Part shown: piece after piece, positions 20,653 to 29,051 of the stretch
Numbering within the stretch: position 1 is the stretch's first letter
How the letters are laid out: each line of letters begins with the position of its first letter
From: Geoalkalibacter sp.
Lineage (GTDB): Bacteria; Desulfobacterota; Desulfuromonadia; Desulfuromonadales; Geoalkalibacteraceae
Direction: 5' to 3'
Assembly: GCF_030605225.1 (NCBI RefSeq)
Contig: NZ_JAUWAV010000019.1
Coordinates: 1 to 64,000 of the forward strand
DNA length: 64,000 bases
Notes under the pieces: generated by a model
What the model was told of the DNA's origin: nothing
Database searches by the model: none
The model's input: only the letters and a program-made list of their open reading frames with translations
Translations under genes and position numbers: made by a program

Positions 20653-21177
20653 TCAGGCACCGGTCACGGTCAAGCCGGCCGGCGGCGTGAAGGTGCGCGT
20701 ACCGGCTTCCTGATCGAGCATCAGCAAGCCGCGGCCGTCACCCTCGACGCGCTTGAGCTTTTTCTTCATCAGCCCGAAGCTCGCCTCTTCCTCCACCTGT
20801 TCGGTCACGAACCATTGGAGAAAAATCTGCGTGGCATGATTGCTTTCGTCGCGGGCCAGATCCATGAGCTTGTTGATGCGATCGGTGACGAAATACTCAT
20901 GCTCCAAGGCATACTCATAAACCTCATAGGGCGAGGCATAGTCGGCCCGGGGTGCGTCGATGGCATGCAGAATCGCGCGGCCTCCTGCTTCACAGATGAA
21001 ATTGAAGAACATTTCGCCATGCGTCATTTCCTCCATGGCCTGCACCCGCATCCATACGGCAAAACCGGGAAGATCCTCGGCTTCAAAATAAGCGGCCATC
21101 GCCTTGTAAAGATATGCGGAGAAAAATTCGTTTTTCATCTGCTCGTTCAGGGCATCCTGCAATCGCTGACTCAACAT
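20653..21177 (-). CDS. ftn: Ferritin
   Basis: This 174-residue non-heme ferritin stores iron and detoxifies Fe(II). Ferroxidase-centre residues are recognisable: Glu17 in LNEQMKNEFFSAYLY, Glu49/Glu50 with His53 in AMEEMTHGEMFF, and the later helix with EYFVTDRINKLMDLA and QIFLQWFVTEQVEEE. The start ATG at 21177 follows GGAGG by seven bases. A good promoter with a palindrome just downstream lies upstream, and a strong intrinsic terminator follows, so the gene is probably monocistronic. Iron- or redox-responsive control is likely, but no regulator box was proven. Confidence 0.95.
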   Translation of the reverse strand: MLSQRLQDALNEQMKNEFFSAYLYKAMAAYFEAEDLPGFAVWMRVQAMEEMTHGEMFFNFICEAGGRAILHAIDAPRADYASPYEVYEYALEHEYFVTDRINKLMDLARDESNHATQIFLQWFVTEQVEEEASFGLMKKKLKRVEGDGRGLLMLDQEAGTRTFTPPAGLTVTGA

Positions 21178-21246
21178 GGCATAGCCTCCGCTGGAATGGT
21201 TTTATAAGACAGTGGGCAGGGAAGAATCTTTTAGATCCGGACACAA

Positions 21247-21274
21247 TTTATACCAGCCGGATCTTGTTTGTCCA
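21247..21274 (-). promoter_or_regulatory. Predicted promoter of the ferritin gene
   Basis: On the minus strand TGGACA (21274-21269) and TATAAA (21252-21247) are separated by 16 bp, each matching five of six consensus bases. An imperfect palindrome, GGATCTAAAAGATTC on the minus strand (21238-21224), lies at about +1 to +15 and could be an operator. Confidence 0.55.
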
Positions 21275-21290
21275 GAAGGCGAAACCCATG

Positions 21291-21325
21291 AAAAAAGGCA
21301 GATCCGCGCTGACGAACCTGCCTTT
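21291..21325 (-). terminator. Intrinsic terminator after the small exported protein gene
   Basis: On the minus strand AAAGGCAG and CTGCCTTT form an 8-bp stem with a 16-base loop, followed by a T-rich tail. It starts 24 bp after the stop at 21349. Confidence 0.7.
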
Positions 21326-21348
21326 GGGAACCTGTGTGGCGATGCGAC

Positions 21349-21804
21349 TCAACGATCGTCGAACACGATGCGCCGCAGACCGTCGATGGCGATGTTGCCG
21401 CGATTGATTTCGTCGGTGAAGGGATTGCGGAAGGAATAAGTCAGATAGGTGCAATCGCAATTGGAAGGAAGAAAGGCGTCCTGCACGATGAACCGGCGCC
21501 CGTCGACCTTGCGCGTCAATTCGATCTCACCGGCGCTGATGTCGTTGCCGAAAATGCTGTAACTGGCGTTGGGACTCTCAAAAAACACCACTTCGCCGAC
21601 GGAATCCATGGGAATTTCAATCGCGGTGCCATTGAGCCAGCCTTTGATGACGGTGCGGTCCTCGATGCGGAAAAAGCTGATTTCCTGGCCGTCGATGGTG
21701 ACGAATTTGCCCGAACGGGTCGGTGCCGCCGACAGGGTGCCGACCAGCAGGGCCAGAACCAGCATCGAAAGGGCGATAAGGCGCAGCCACTTGCAGACGT
21801 TCAT
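21349..21804 (-). CDS. Small exported protein of unknown function
   Basis: This 151-residue protein starts with a clear signal peptide: basic MNVCKWLRL, a hydrophobic core ALSMLVLALLVG, and a likely cleavage site after TLSAA. The mature part is beta-rich, with SGKFVTIDGQEISFFRIED and TRKVDGRRFIVQDAF, and has a Cys-x-Cys (NCDCTYLTYSF). I do not recognise the family. ATG at 21804 has AAGGAG nine bases upstream; the longer frame to 21867 has no support. It has its own terminator downstream and a 397-bp intergenic region upstream, so it is probably transcribed alone. Confidence 0.75.
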   Translation of the reverse strand: MNVCKWLRLIALSMLVLALLVGTLSAAPTRSGKFVTIDGQEISFFRIEDRTVIKGWLNGTAIEIPMDSVGEVVFFESPNASYSIFGNDISAGEIELTRKVDGRRFIVQDAFLPSNCDCTYLTYSFRNPFTDEINRGNIAIDGLRRIVFDDR

Positions 21805-22201
21805 TTCAAAAATCTCCTTTTTATTGTTAATCGAATGGCAGTGAGTTCTGAAAAAGGAAAATTCCACCGGGCGGTACGACGAGGCGCGAAAAACATTTCT
21901 GAGCGACTTTACGCAAAGCCGCCGAATTGCCGCCCCGGCAAATTAGCTATCATTAAACAGGCTGCCGCCAGCATCATCTCTTAGCAGTTTTTGAAAAAAA
22001 ATTCAACGGTTTTTACCCATTGCCGCCCGCGGCCCAGGCAAGAAAATCGCGGTCGTCGCGCCCCCGTCTCCGGTCGCCAGAACCAGACCGCGCCGAGAAA
22101 CAACCCCGGATATCCTCGCTCGCGACCGTTAAACATGCTAACATGCCCCTCCGAGTTGCCAAGCATCCCTTGCACGCCAATTTTCTCTTCGAGGTCGCGC
22201 C
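21805..22201. other. Divergent intergenic region between the small exported protein gene and engB
   Basis: This 397-bp stretch holds the starts of two divergent genes. I saw no gene in it. A perfect inverted repeat TTGCCG-CCC-CGGCAA (21927-21941) is followed by TATCAT (21949-21954), which could be part of a plus-strand promoter, but the evidence is weak. Confidence 0.4.
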
Positions 22202-22798
22202 TTGCACATAAAATCCGCTCAGTTTCTCAAAAGCGCCGTCCACCCCGAGCATTATCCCGAGGAAAGCCTGCCCGAAATCGCCTTCGCCGGGCGCAGCAAC
22301 GTCGGCAAAAGCTCGATGATCAACTGCCTGCTCGGGCGCCGCGGCCTGGTACGCACCTCGTCCACTCCCGGGCGCACCCAGTTGCTCAATTTCTTCACCA
22401 TCAACGATGCCTTCCAACTGGTCGATCTGCCCGGCTACGGCTTTGCCAAGGTGCCCCTGGAGGTCAAGCGCGGCTGGGGACCGATGATCCGCACCTACCT
22501 CGAAAAGCGCCGCAGCCTGAGTGCCGTGGTGCTGATTCTTGATATCCGGCGGATTCCCAGCGAGGAGGATCTGCAATTTCTCGACTGGCTTGAAGAATAC
22601 AACATTCCGACCATTCCCGTGGTGACCAAGGCCGACAAGGTGACGCGCGGTCAGCGCCAGGCCCATCTGAAAAAAATCGCCGAGGCCTGCGCCCTGCCCG
22701 TCGATGCCTTCACCCTGTTCTCCGCCGCCAGCCGCGAGGGACGCGAGGAGGTCTGGGAACGCATTGCCCAGGCCCTGCACCCAGAGGAAAATCCTTGA
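22202..22798 (+). CDS. engB: Ribosome biogenesis GTPase YsxC/EngB
   Basis: This 198-residue small GTPase helps large-subunit ribosome assembly. All G motifs are present: GRSNVGKSSMIN (G1), STPGRTQLLNFF (G2), DLPGYGFAK (G3), TKADK (G4) and FSAASREG (G5). The start is TTG at 22202, with GAGG seven bases upstream. No in-frame ATG or GTG fits better, and MHIKSAQFLKSA matches the usual N-terminus. It stands alone between a divergent gene and the cobalamin riboswitch. Confidence 0.95.
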   Translation: MHIKSAQFLKSAVHPEHYPEESLPEIAFAGRSNVGKSSMINCLLGRRGLVRTSSTPGRTQLLNFFTINDAFQLVDLPGYGFAKVPLEVKRGWGPMIRTYLEKRRSLSAVVLILDIRRIPSEEDLQFLDWLEEYNIPTIPVVTKADKVTRGQRQAHLKKIAEACALPVDAFTLFSAASREGREEVWERIAQALHPEENP

Positions 22799-22809
22799 TT
22801 TTTCGATCA

Positions 22810-22838
22810 TTGACAGAACTCCGGCGCTCTGCTACAAG
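22810..22838 (+). promoter_or_regulatory. Predicted promoter of the cobalamin operon
   Basis: A perfect TTGACA (22810-22815) is followed after 17 bp by TACAAG (22833-22838), just upstream of the riboswitch. A 7-bp inverted repeat ACAGAAC/GTTCTGT (22813-22819 and 22841-22847) overlaps it and could be an operator. Confidence 0.6.
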
Positions 22839-22861
22839 AAGTTCTGTCCGCGATTTGCGCA

Positions 22862-23050
22862 CATGGAACCATGTTTATTTCGGGTGCCCGTAGCCACGGG
22901 AGAATAGGGAAGAGGGTGTAAATCCCTCGCTGCCCCGCAACTGTAAGCGGTGACGAACGCCGGATGAAAGGCCACTGTTTCCTCGGGAAACGGGAAGGCC
23001 CGGTCAGTAGGAGGATCCGCGAGCCAGGAGACCTGCCCGAATGCCGGTTT
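22862..23050 (+). ncRNA. Adenosylcobalamin riboswitch
   Basis: The leader contains the conserved cobalamin-aptamer core: GGGTGCCC near the 5' side, GGGAAGAGGGTG, then GCTGCCCCGCAACTGTAAGC (22930-22949), and the B12 box GAGCCAGGAGACCTGCC at 23021-23037. The ends given are approximate. It precedes an intrinsic terminator and the first gene of the cobalamin operon, so B12 binding probably stops transcription before cobO. This follows from known riboswitch behaviour and was not tested. Confidence 0.93.
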
Positions 23051-23096
23051 ACTCATCCTTCGCGGGAAGGGATGGGGCCTGACGTTCGTCTTCATG

Positions 23097-23131
23097 AACC
23101 CCGGCCTCTTCCCCAGAGGCCGGGGTTTTTT
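23097..23131 (+). terminator. Riboswitch-controlled intrinsic terminator
   Basis: CCCCGGCCTCT (23099-23109) pairs perfectly with AGAGGCCGGGG (23115-23125) over a five-base loop and is followed by six T. It lies about 50 bases after the riboswitch and 16 bp before cobO, the position expected for an attenuator. Confidence 0.9.
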
Positions 23132-23146
23132 CGTGACGGACAAAGG

Positions 23147-23674
23147 ATGCTCGTGGAACAGGGATTGATTCAGGTCTACACCGGCACGGGCAAGGGCAAG
23201 ACCACGGCGGCCCTGGGGCTGGCGGTGCGCGCCCTCGGCCAGGGGCTGCGCGTGCTGCTGGTGCGCTTTCTCAAGGCCGAGCATCCCCCGAGCGGCGAAA
23301 TCCTTTTTCTGGCCAACAGCCCCGGCCTTGACATCCTCACCGCGGGCGTCGGCGGCATTCGCCAGGGACAGGATCGCGAGGGACTGCGCCGCAGCGTCAC
23401 GGAGACGTTCACCGAGATGAAACGCCGCCTGGCAATGGACAGCTACGATCTGGTGGTGCTGGATGAAATCAACGGCGTTTTGCGGCGCGACTTGCTGGAA
23501 CTCGGTGAATTTCTGCAATTTCTCGATAAGCGAGCGCCCGGCACCGAACTGGTGCTGACGGGGCGCGACGCTCTGCCCGAAGTGCTGGAGCGCGCCCATC
23601 TGGTCACGCGCATGGACAAGGTCAAGCATCCCCTGGATCAGGGTATCGGCGCACGGCGCGGCATGGAGTATTGA
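23147..23674 (+). CDS. cobO: Cob(I)yrinic acid a,c-diamide adenosyltransferase (CobO/BtuR type)
   Basis: This enzyme of about 175 residues attaches the 5'-deoxyadenosyl group from ATP to the corrinoid cobalt. The P-loop is YTGTGKGKTTAALGLA, with VVLDEING as the Walker B region and KVKHPLDQGIGARRGMEY at the C-terminus, all typical. ATG at 23147 and GTG at 23153 are both possible starts. AAAGGA is five bases before the GTG, so the GTG may be used; the protein differs by only two residues. It is the first gene after the riboswitch. The next gene starts six bases after its stop. Confidence 0.95.
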   Translation: MLVEQGLIQVYTGTGKGKTTAALGLAVRALGQGLRVLLVRFLKAEHPPSGEILFLANSPGLDILTAGVGGIRQGQDREGLRRSVTETFTEMKRRLAMDSYDLVVLDEINGVLRRDLLELGEFLQFLDKRAPGTELVLTGRDALPEVLERAHLVTRMDKVKHPLDQGIGARRGMEY

Positions 23675-23680
23675 ACGGCC

Positions 23681-24199
23681 ATGGGACGTATAGTTTTCAT
23701 CACCGGCGGCGCCCGCTCGGGCAAGAGCAGCTTCGCCCAAAAGCAAGCGGAAGCCTGTCCCGGCCCCCTGCTCTATCTGGCCGCGGCACGGATCGAGGAT
23801 GCCGAGATGGCCGATCGCGTCCGCCTCCATCAGGCCGCGCGCGGCGAACGCTGGCAGACCCTGGAGGAACCGCTGGACATCACCGCAACCCTGCGCGAGA
23901 TGTCGGGCTACGGCGCGGTGCTGTTTGATTGCGTCACTTTGTGGCTGAGCAATCTGTTGTTTCATCATCGGGAGGATCAGGCGCGGATTCTCGCCGCCGT
24001 CGACGACCTGGCGGCGACGCTGCCGCGTCTGGATGTCCCGCTTTTTTTGGTGAGCAACGAGGTCGGCAGCGGCATCGTACCCGACAATCGCCTCGCGCGG
24101 CTGTTCCGCGATCTGGCCGGCAGCGCCAACCAGCGACTGGCGGCCGTCGCCGACGAGGCCTGGCTGGTAGCCGCGGGTTGTCCCCTGCGCCTGAAATAA
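23681..24199 (+). CDS. cobU: Adenosylcobinamide kinase/guanylyltransferase
   Basis: This bifunctional enzyme of 172 residues phosphorylates adenosylcobinamide and transfers GMP from GTP, preparing the nucleotide loop. The P-loop is FITGGARSGKSSFAQ. Other signatures are LFDCVTLWLSNLL and FLVSNEVGSGIVPDN. The catalytic His of the guanylyltransferase lies in VRLHQAARG. It sits between cobO and cobT. Confidence 0.96.
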   Translation: MGRIVFITGGARSGKSSFAQKQAEACPGPLLYLAAARIEDAEMADRVRLHQAARGERWQTLEEPLDITATLREMSGYGAVLFDCVTLWLSNLLFHHREDQARILAAVDDLAATLPRLDVPLFLVSNEVGSGIVPDNRLARLFRDLAGSANQRLAAVADEAWLVAAGCPLRLK

Positions 24200-24226
24200 C
24201 CTGACTTTTTCCGGAGAATTGACCCT

Positions 24227-25288
24227 ATGTCGTCGTCCACCCTTGCCCAGACCCTGGCAAGCATCCGCCCCGTCAATCTTCAGCGCATGGCCGCCGTGCA
24301 GGCGCGTCTCGACCGCCAGACCAAGCCGCGCGGCTCCCTGGGCCGTTTGGAGGAATTCGCCCGGCGCTATGTCGCCATCACCGGCCGAGAGGACATCCGC
24401 CGCAAGGAAATCTACACCTTCGCCGGCGACCACGGCGTGGCCGAGGAAGGGGTGAGCGCCTTTCCGCGCGAGGTCACCCCGCAGATGGTCTACAATTTTC
24501 TCGCCGGCGGCGCCGGGGTCAATGCCCTGGCACGCCATGCCGGGGCCGAGGTGCGGGTGGTGGACATGGGCGTCGATCATGATTTCGGCGTGCTGCCGGG
24601 TCTGATCGACCGCAAGATCGCGCGCGGCACGGCGAATTTTCGGCGCGGCCCGGCCATGAGCCGCGCTCAGGCCATCGAGGCGCTCGCCGCCGGCATCGCC
24701 CTGGCCGACGCGGCGGCCGATGCCGGCGTCGACCTGCTCGGCACTGGCGACATGGGCATCGCCAACACCACGCCCTCGGCGGCCATCGCCGCAGTGTTCA
24801 GCGGCCTGCCCGTCGCCCAGGTGACCCATCGCGGCACGGGCATCGATGATGCCGCCCTGGCCCACAAGATCACCGTCATCGAGGAAGGCCTGCGCCTCAA
24901 CCAGCCCAATCCCCAGGATCCCCTCGACGTGCTGGCCAAGGTCGGCGGCTTCGAGATCGGCGGCATCGCCGGGCTGGTGCTGGGCTGCGCGGCGCGCTCG
25001 GTGCCGGTGGTGATCGACGGCTTCATCTCCAGCGCCGGGGCCCTCATCGCCTGTGAACTGCACCCCCAGGTGCGTGACTACATCTTCGCCGCGCACCGCT
25101 CGGTGGAGGTCGGCCACGCCGTGCTGCTCGAACGCATGGGCCAGCAGCCCATCCTCGATCTGCACATGCGCCTGGGCGAGGGCACCGGCGCCGCCCTGGC
25201 CATGAGCCTCATCGAGGCCGCCCTGCGCGGCCTGCGCGAAATCCGCACCTTTGACGAAGCCGGAGTTGCCGAAGGGAGGAATCAATGA
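24227..25288 (+). CDS. cobT: Nicotinate-nucleotide-dimethylbenzimidazole phosphoribosyltransferase
   Basis: This 353-residue enzyme activates the lower-ligand base as its alpha-ribazole phosphate. Conserved features are [12 protein letters not shown] near residue 35, [16 protein letters not shown] around 65-80, and the C-terminal [17 protein letters not shown] with the catalytic Glu. ATG at 24227 is preceded by CCGGAG ten bases upstream. The cobS start overlaps its stop by four bases. Confidence 0.96.
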   Translation: MSSSTLAQTLASIRPVNLQRMAAVQARLDRQTKPRGSLGRLEEFARRYVAITGREDIRRKEIYTFAGDHGVAEEGVSAFPREVTPQMVYNFLAGGAGVNALARHAGAEVRVVDMGVDHDFGVLPGLIDRKIARGTANFRRGPAMSRAQAIEALAAGIALADAAADAGVDLLGTGDMGIANTTPSAAIAAVFSGLPVAQVTHRGTGIDDAALAHKITVIEEGLRLNQPNPQDPLDVLAKVGGFEIGGIAGLVLGCAARSVPVVIDGFISSAGALIACELHPQVRDYIFAAHRSVEVGHAVLLERMGQQPILDLHMRLGEGTGAALAMSLIEAALRGLREIRTFDEAGVAEGRNQ

Positions 25289-26040
25289 ACCGTGAATGGC
25301 AGGAATTGCGTATCGCGGGAGCCTTTTTGACCCGTTTTCCGGTGGCGCGCGGGCTGGAAGCCCCCCCGGAGCGCCTCGGGCGCAGCATGGCGTTCTTTCC
25401 CGCCGTCGGGCTGATCCTGGGACTGATGCTGGTGGTGCTCAACTGGGCCCTGGGCGCTTTTCTGCCGCGCGCGGTCCTTGATTGCCTGCTGATTCTGATT
25501 CTCATCGCCGCCACCGGCGCCCTGCATCTCGACGGCATGGCCGATCTGGTCGACGGACTGGCGGGCGGCAAGGACCGCGAGGGCATCCTGCGCATCATGA
25601 AGGACAGCCGCGTGGGCGCCATGGGCGTGATCGGCCTGGTCATGGTGCTGTTGCTCAAGTATCTGTCGCTCTACCATGTCCCCGAGGACTACAAGGCGGC
25701 GGCGCTCATGTTCATGCCCTGCGCCGGGCGCTGGATCCAGGTGGTGCTGGCCTCCTTCTGCCGCTACGTCCGCGCCGAGGGAGGAACCGGCGGCGCCTTC
25801 GTCGACCATGCCGGGGAGCGCGAATTTCTCATCGGCACCGCGACCTTGTTGCTCGCCGCCCTGGTTCTGTTCGGGCTCAAGGGGGTCTTTCTGGTCTTTC
25901 TCCTGGGCCTGGCGGCCATGGTGCTGTTGCGCTTTTTCGAGGCACGCCTCGGCGGCGTGACGGGCGATGTCCTGGGCGCCGCGACGGAGGTCGTCGAGGT
26001 GCTGACCCTGCTGCTGGTGCTGGCGGTGCTTGGCGCATGA
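25285..26040 (+). CDS. cobS: Adenosylcobinamide-GDP ribazoletransferase (cobalamin synthase)
   Basis: This polytopic membrane protein of 251 residues joins adenosylcobinamide-GDP with alpha-ribazole (phosphate). The family core is visible as [18 protein letters not shown] followed by [14 protein letters not shown], where the acidic residues bind metal. Its ATG overlaps the cobT stop and its own TGA overlaps the cobC ATG. Confidence 0.96.
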   Translation: MNREWQELRIAGAFLTRFPVARGLEAPPERLGRSMAFFPAVGLILGLMLVVLNWALGAFLPRAVLDCLLILILIAATGALHLDGMADLVDGLAGGKDREGILRIMKDSRVGAMGVIGLVMVLLLKYLSLYHVPEDYKAAALMFMPCAGRWIQVVLASFCRYVRAEGGTGGAFVDHAGEREFLIGTATLLLAALVLFGLKGVFLVFLLGLAAMVLLRFFEARLGGVTGDVLGAATEVVEVLTLLLVLAVLGA

Positions 26041-26639
26041 CGGCCTGGACCCGCCTCTATCTGATCCGCCACGGCCAGGTGGAGGGCTTCGGCAACAAGC
26101 GCTACAACGGCCAGGCCGATGTCGCCCTCACGCCCTTCGGCAGGCAGCAGTCCGAAGCGCTGGCCGCGCGCCTCGCCGAGCGCCCGCTGGCCGCGGTGTA
26201 CAGCAGCGATCTGTCGCGCTGCGTCTACGCCGCCCAATGTCTGGCCGCCGCGCAGGGATTGCAGCCGATGCTTTTGCCCGAGGTGCGCGAACTGCACATC
26301 GGCGCCTGGGAAGGCCGCACCTGGCAGGAACTTCAGGATGCGTATCCCGAGGAGTGGCAGGCGCGCCTCAAGGATCTGGTCAACTACCGCGTGCCGGGCG
26401 GCGAGAGCCTTGCGGAAATGGCCGCGCGGGTGCGCCCGGCGGTGCGCGAACTCGTCGAGCGCCATCGCGGCGCCGACATCGCCCTGGTCGGTCACGGCGG
26501 CGTCAACCGGGTGATCCTTCTCGACGCCATCGGCGCGCCCCTCACGCAGATGTTCGCCGTCGAGCAGGATTACGGCTGTCTCAACATCATCGACTATTTC
26601 ACCGACGGCAACGCGGTGGTCAAGCTGCTCAATGGCTGA
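26037..26639 (+). CDS. cobC: Alpha-ribazole phosphatase (histidine phosphatase family)
   Basis: This 200-residue histidine phosphatase carries YLIRHGQVEGFGNKRYNGQ at the N-terminus with the phosphorylated His, VYSSDLSRCVYAAQ in the middle, and ALVGHGGVNRVIL with the second His. In this operon it most likely removes phosphate from alpha-ribazole-5'-phosphate or adenosylcobalamin phosphate. ATG overlaps the cobS stop (ATGA), and the next gene, cbiA, overlaps its 3' end by eight bases. The family is broad, so the assignment depends on the neighbours. Confidence 0.88.
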   Translation: MTAWTRLYLIRHGQVEGFGNKRYNGQADVALTPFGRQQSEALAARLAERPLAAVYSSDLSRCVYAAQCLAAAQGLQPMLLPEVRELHIGAWEGRTWQELQDAYPEEWQARLKDLVNYRVPGGESLAEMAARVRPAVRELVERHRGADIALVGHGGVNRVILLDAIGAPLTQMFAVEQDYGCLNIIDYFTDGNAVVKLLNG

Positions 26640-27996
26640 GAGGATTCCCACTTTTCTCATCGCCGCCCCGGCCAGCGGCAGCGGCAAGACCACCCTGACC
26701 CTGGCCCTGCTCGCCGCCCTACGGCGGCGCGGCCTGCGCGTCGCGCCCTTCAAGGTCGGTCCCGACTTCATTGACCCCGGCCACCATGCCGCGGTGTGCG
26801 GGCGCCCCTCGCGCAATCTCGACGGCTGGATGTGCGAGGAAGTGGTGGTTCGCGACATTTTCCGGCGCGGCTGCCGGGATGCGGATGTGGCGGTGATCGA
26901 AGGGGTGATGGGTCTCTTCGACGGCGCCCGCGGCGCCGATGACGGCGGCAGCAGCGCCGAAATCGCCCGGTGGCTCGGCTCCCGCATCCTGCTGGTGATC
27001 GACGCCCGCGCCCAGGCGCGCAGCGCCGCCGCCCTGGCGCAGGGCTTCACCCGCTTCGACCCGCGCCTGACCTTCGCCGGCATTCTCTGTAACCGCGTCG
27101 GCAGCGCCCGCCACGCCGAACTGCTGCGCGAGGCCTTCGCCTCGGTCCCCGAATTGCCGCCCCTGCTCGGCTGCCTGCCGCGCGACGGCGCACTGAGCCT
27201 GCCCGAGCGCCATCTGGGTCTGGTCACCGCGGACGAGGCCCATCGCGACGAAACCTTCTACCAGGGCTTGGCCGACTGGCTGGAAAGTCACGTCAATTTG
27301 AGCCCACTTTTGCCCTCGGCCCCTGAGGTCCCCGCCGTCCCTGAAGTCCTTTGCGTCCCAGCCCCTCAAACACCCCCACGCGCCCGCATCGCCGTGGCGC
27401 GCGACCAGGCCTTCTGCTTCTACTACCCGGAAAACCTCGAACAGTTGGAAGCCGCCGGGGCCGAACTGGTGTTCTTTTCACCCCTGCGCGACGCCCATCT
27501 GCCCCGCGAAATCGATGGCTTGTATCTGGGCGGCGGCTATCCCGAACTGCACGCGCGGCAACTCGCCGCCAACACCGGCCTGCTCGCCGACATCCGCCGG
27601 GCTGCCTTGCGGGGCCTGCCCATTTACGCCGAGTGCGGCGGGTTGATGCTGCTCGCTGAAAACATCGACGGCCAGGCCATGGCCGGGGTGTTTCCCGCCC
27701 CGGCGCGGATGCTGCGAACACGCAAGGCACTGGGCTACCGGGAGGTGACACTGATCCGCGACGGCCTGCTCGGCCCTGCCGGCACCCGCCTGCGCGGTCA
27801 CGAATTCCATTACTCGGAGATGGCCATGCCGCCCGAGGTGCCGCGCCTCTACCATGTGAGCCGCCGTGACGGCGAGGCGCTGCCCGACGAGGGCTACCAG
27901 GCGCACAACGTCCTGGGCAGCTACATTCATCTGCACTTCGGCAGCCATCCCCGGGTTGCCGAGCATTTCGTCCAATACTGTCGTAAAGGAGTCTGA
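26632..27996 (+). CDS. cbiA: Cobyrinic acid a,c-diamide synthase
   Basis: This 454-residue glutamine-dependent amidotransferase amidates the a and c side chains of (cobalt-)cobyrinic acid. The N-terminal ATPase domain begins FLIAAPASGSGKTTLTLALL and includes KVGPDFIDPGHH. The C-terminal glutaminase domain carries YLGGGYPELHARQLA and the nucleophile Cys in IYAECGGLMLL. A Pro-rich linker around residues 222-245 joins them. The start overlaps the end of cobC. Confidence 0.96.
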   Translation: MAERIPTFLIAAPASGSGKTTLTLALLAALRRRGLRVAPFKVGPDFIDPGHHAAVCGRPSRNLDGWMCEEVVVRDIFRRGCRDADVAVIEGVMGLFDGARGADDGGSSAEIARWLGSRILLVIDARAQARSAAALAQGFTRFDPRLTFAGILCNRVGSARHAELLREAFASVPELPPLLGCLPRDGALSLPERHLGLVTADEAHRDETFYQGLADWLESHVNLSPLLPSAPEVPAVPEVLCVPAPQTPPRARIAVARDQAFCFYYPENLEQLEAAGAELVFFSPLRDAHLPREIDGLYLGGGYPELHARQLAANTGLLADIRRAALRGLPIYAECGGLMLLAENIDGQAMAGVFPAPARMLRTRKALGYREVTLIRDGLLGPAGTRLRGHEFHYSEMAMPPEVPRLYHVSRRDGEALPDEGYQAHNVLGSYIHLHFGSHPRVAEHFVQYCRKGV

Positions 27997-28001
27997 TTTA
28001 C

Positions 28002-28409
28002 ATGAAAACCGCCATTCTTCTCATGGGCCACGGCTCAAGAGTCGCCGCCGCCAATGATGCCCTGCACGCCATCGCCGCCATGGTGCGCGAGTGCACCGGC
28101 TTCGACATTGTCGAAGTGTCCTTTCGCGAACAGCACGCTCCCAGCATCCAGAAGGGCATCGATGCCTGCGTGGCGCAGGGCGCGCGGCGCATCCTGCTTT
28201 ATCCCTACTTTCTTTTCGCCGGCGCCCATGTGCTCGAGGACCTGCCCGCGGAAATGGAGGAAGCCGCCCGGCGTTATCCGGGCCTGGAAATGACCCTGGG
28301 CGATCCCCTCGGCGTGCATGCCAAACTCGGCGAAATCGTCTGCGAGCGCATCGACCAGACCCTGAGCAAAGCGGGCTGGGACGCCCCGGCCAAGCGGGCG
28401 GTCCGCTGA
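28002..28409 (+). CDS. cbiX: Sirohydrochlorin cobaltochelatase (CbiX, short form)
   Basis: This 135-residue protein is half the size of two-domain CbiX, matching the short form that works as a homodimer. It inserts Co2+ into sirohydrochlorin, the first committed step of the anaerobic pathway. Motifs are ILLMGHGSRVAAAND with the metal-binding His, and LYPYFLFAGAHVLEDLP with the second His. The gene starts six bases after cbiA. Confidence 0.94.
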   Translation: MKTAILLMGHGSRVAAANDALHAIAAMVRECTGFDIVEVSFREQHAPSIQKGIDACVAQGARRILLYPYFLFAGAHVLEDLPAEMEEAARRYPGLEMTLGDPLGVHAKLGEIVCERIDQTLSKAGWDAPAKRAVR

Positions 28410-28410
28410 G

Positions 28411-29049
28411 ATGAACGGGCTGGACTCCGGGATCCTCCTTGACCCCGCGGCCATCGAGGCGCAAAGTTTTGCCCTCATCGATGCCGAAGTCGGCCCCCAC
28501 CCTTATACGGTGCGGCAATGGCCCATCGTGCGACGGGTGATCCACACCACCGCCGACTTCGACTTCGCCCGCACCACCTGGTTTTCTCCAGGCGTGGTCG
28601 ATGGCGCCTTGGCCGCCCTGCGCGGCGGCGCCCGGATTCTGTGCGACACCAGCATGGTCATGGCCGGAGTGAACAAGACGCGCCTCGCCGCCCTGGGCGC
28701 AAGCCTCGCCTGCCACGTGGCCGATGCCGATGTCGCCGCCGAGGCGCGCGCGCAAGGCATCACCCGCTCGCTGCTGGCCACGCGCAAGGGCGTTGCCGAG
28801 GGCTCCTCCATCTTCCTCATCGGCAACGCGCCCACCGCTCTCTACGAACTGCTGCGCCTGGCCGCCCGCGGCGCCGTGCGCCCGGCCCTGGTGGTGGGCG
28901 TGCCCGTGGGCTTTGTCGGCGCCGAGGAATCCAAGGAGGCCCTGGTCGCCTCGGGCCTGCCGGCGATTGTCTGCCGCGGCCGCAAGGGCGGCTCGGCCAT
29001 CGCGGCGGCCATCCTCAACGCCTTGATGATCCTCGCCGAGGAGGGTTGA
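28411..29049 (+). CDS. cbiC: Cobalt-precorrin-8 methylmutase
   Basis: This 212-residue enzyme moves the methyl group from C-11 to C-12 to give cobyrinic acid. The catalytic His lies in RRVIHTTADFDFA. Later segments ILCDTSMVMAGVNKTRL and VVGVPVGFVGAEESKEAL are typical. It begins one base after the cbiX stop and is followed by the cobalt transporter genes. Confidence 0.96.
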   Translation: MNGLDSGILLDPAAIEAQSFALIDAEVGPHPYTVRQWPIVRRVIHTTADFDFARTTWFSPGVVDGALAALRGGARILCDTSMVMAGVNKTRLAALGASLACHVADADVAAEARAQGITRSLLATRKGVAEGSSIFLIGNAPTALYELLRLAARGAVRPALVVGVPVGFVGAEESKEALVASGLPAIVCRGRKGGSAIAAAILNALMILAEEG

Positions 29050-29051
29050 GC

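Noticed and set aside
22832-25285. An 817-codon minus-strand frame across cobO, cobU and cobT
   Set aside because: It runs through the riboswitch and three well-supported genes on the other strand and has the composition of a shadow frame.
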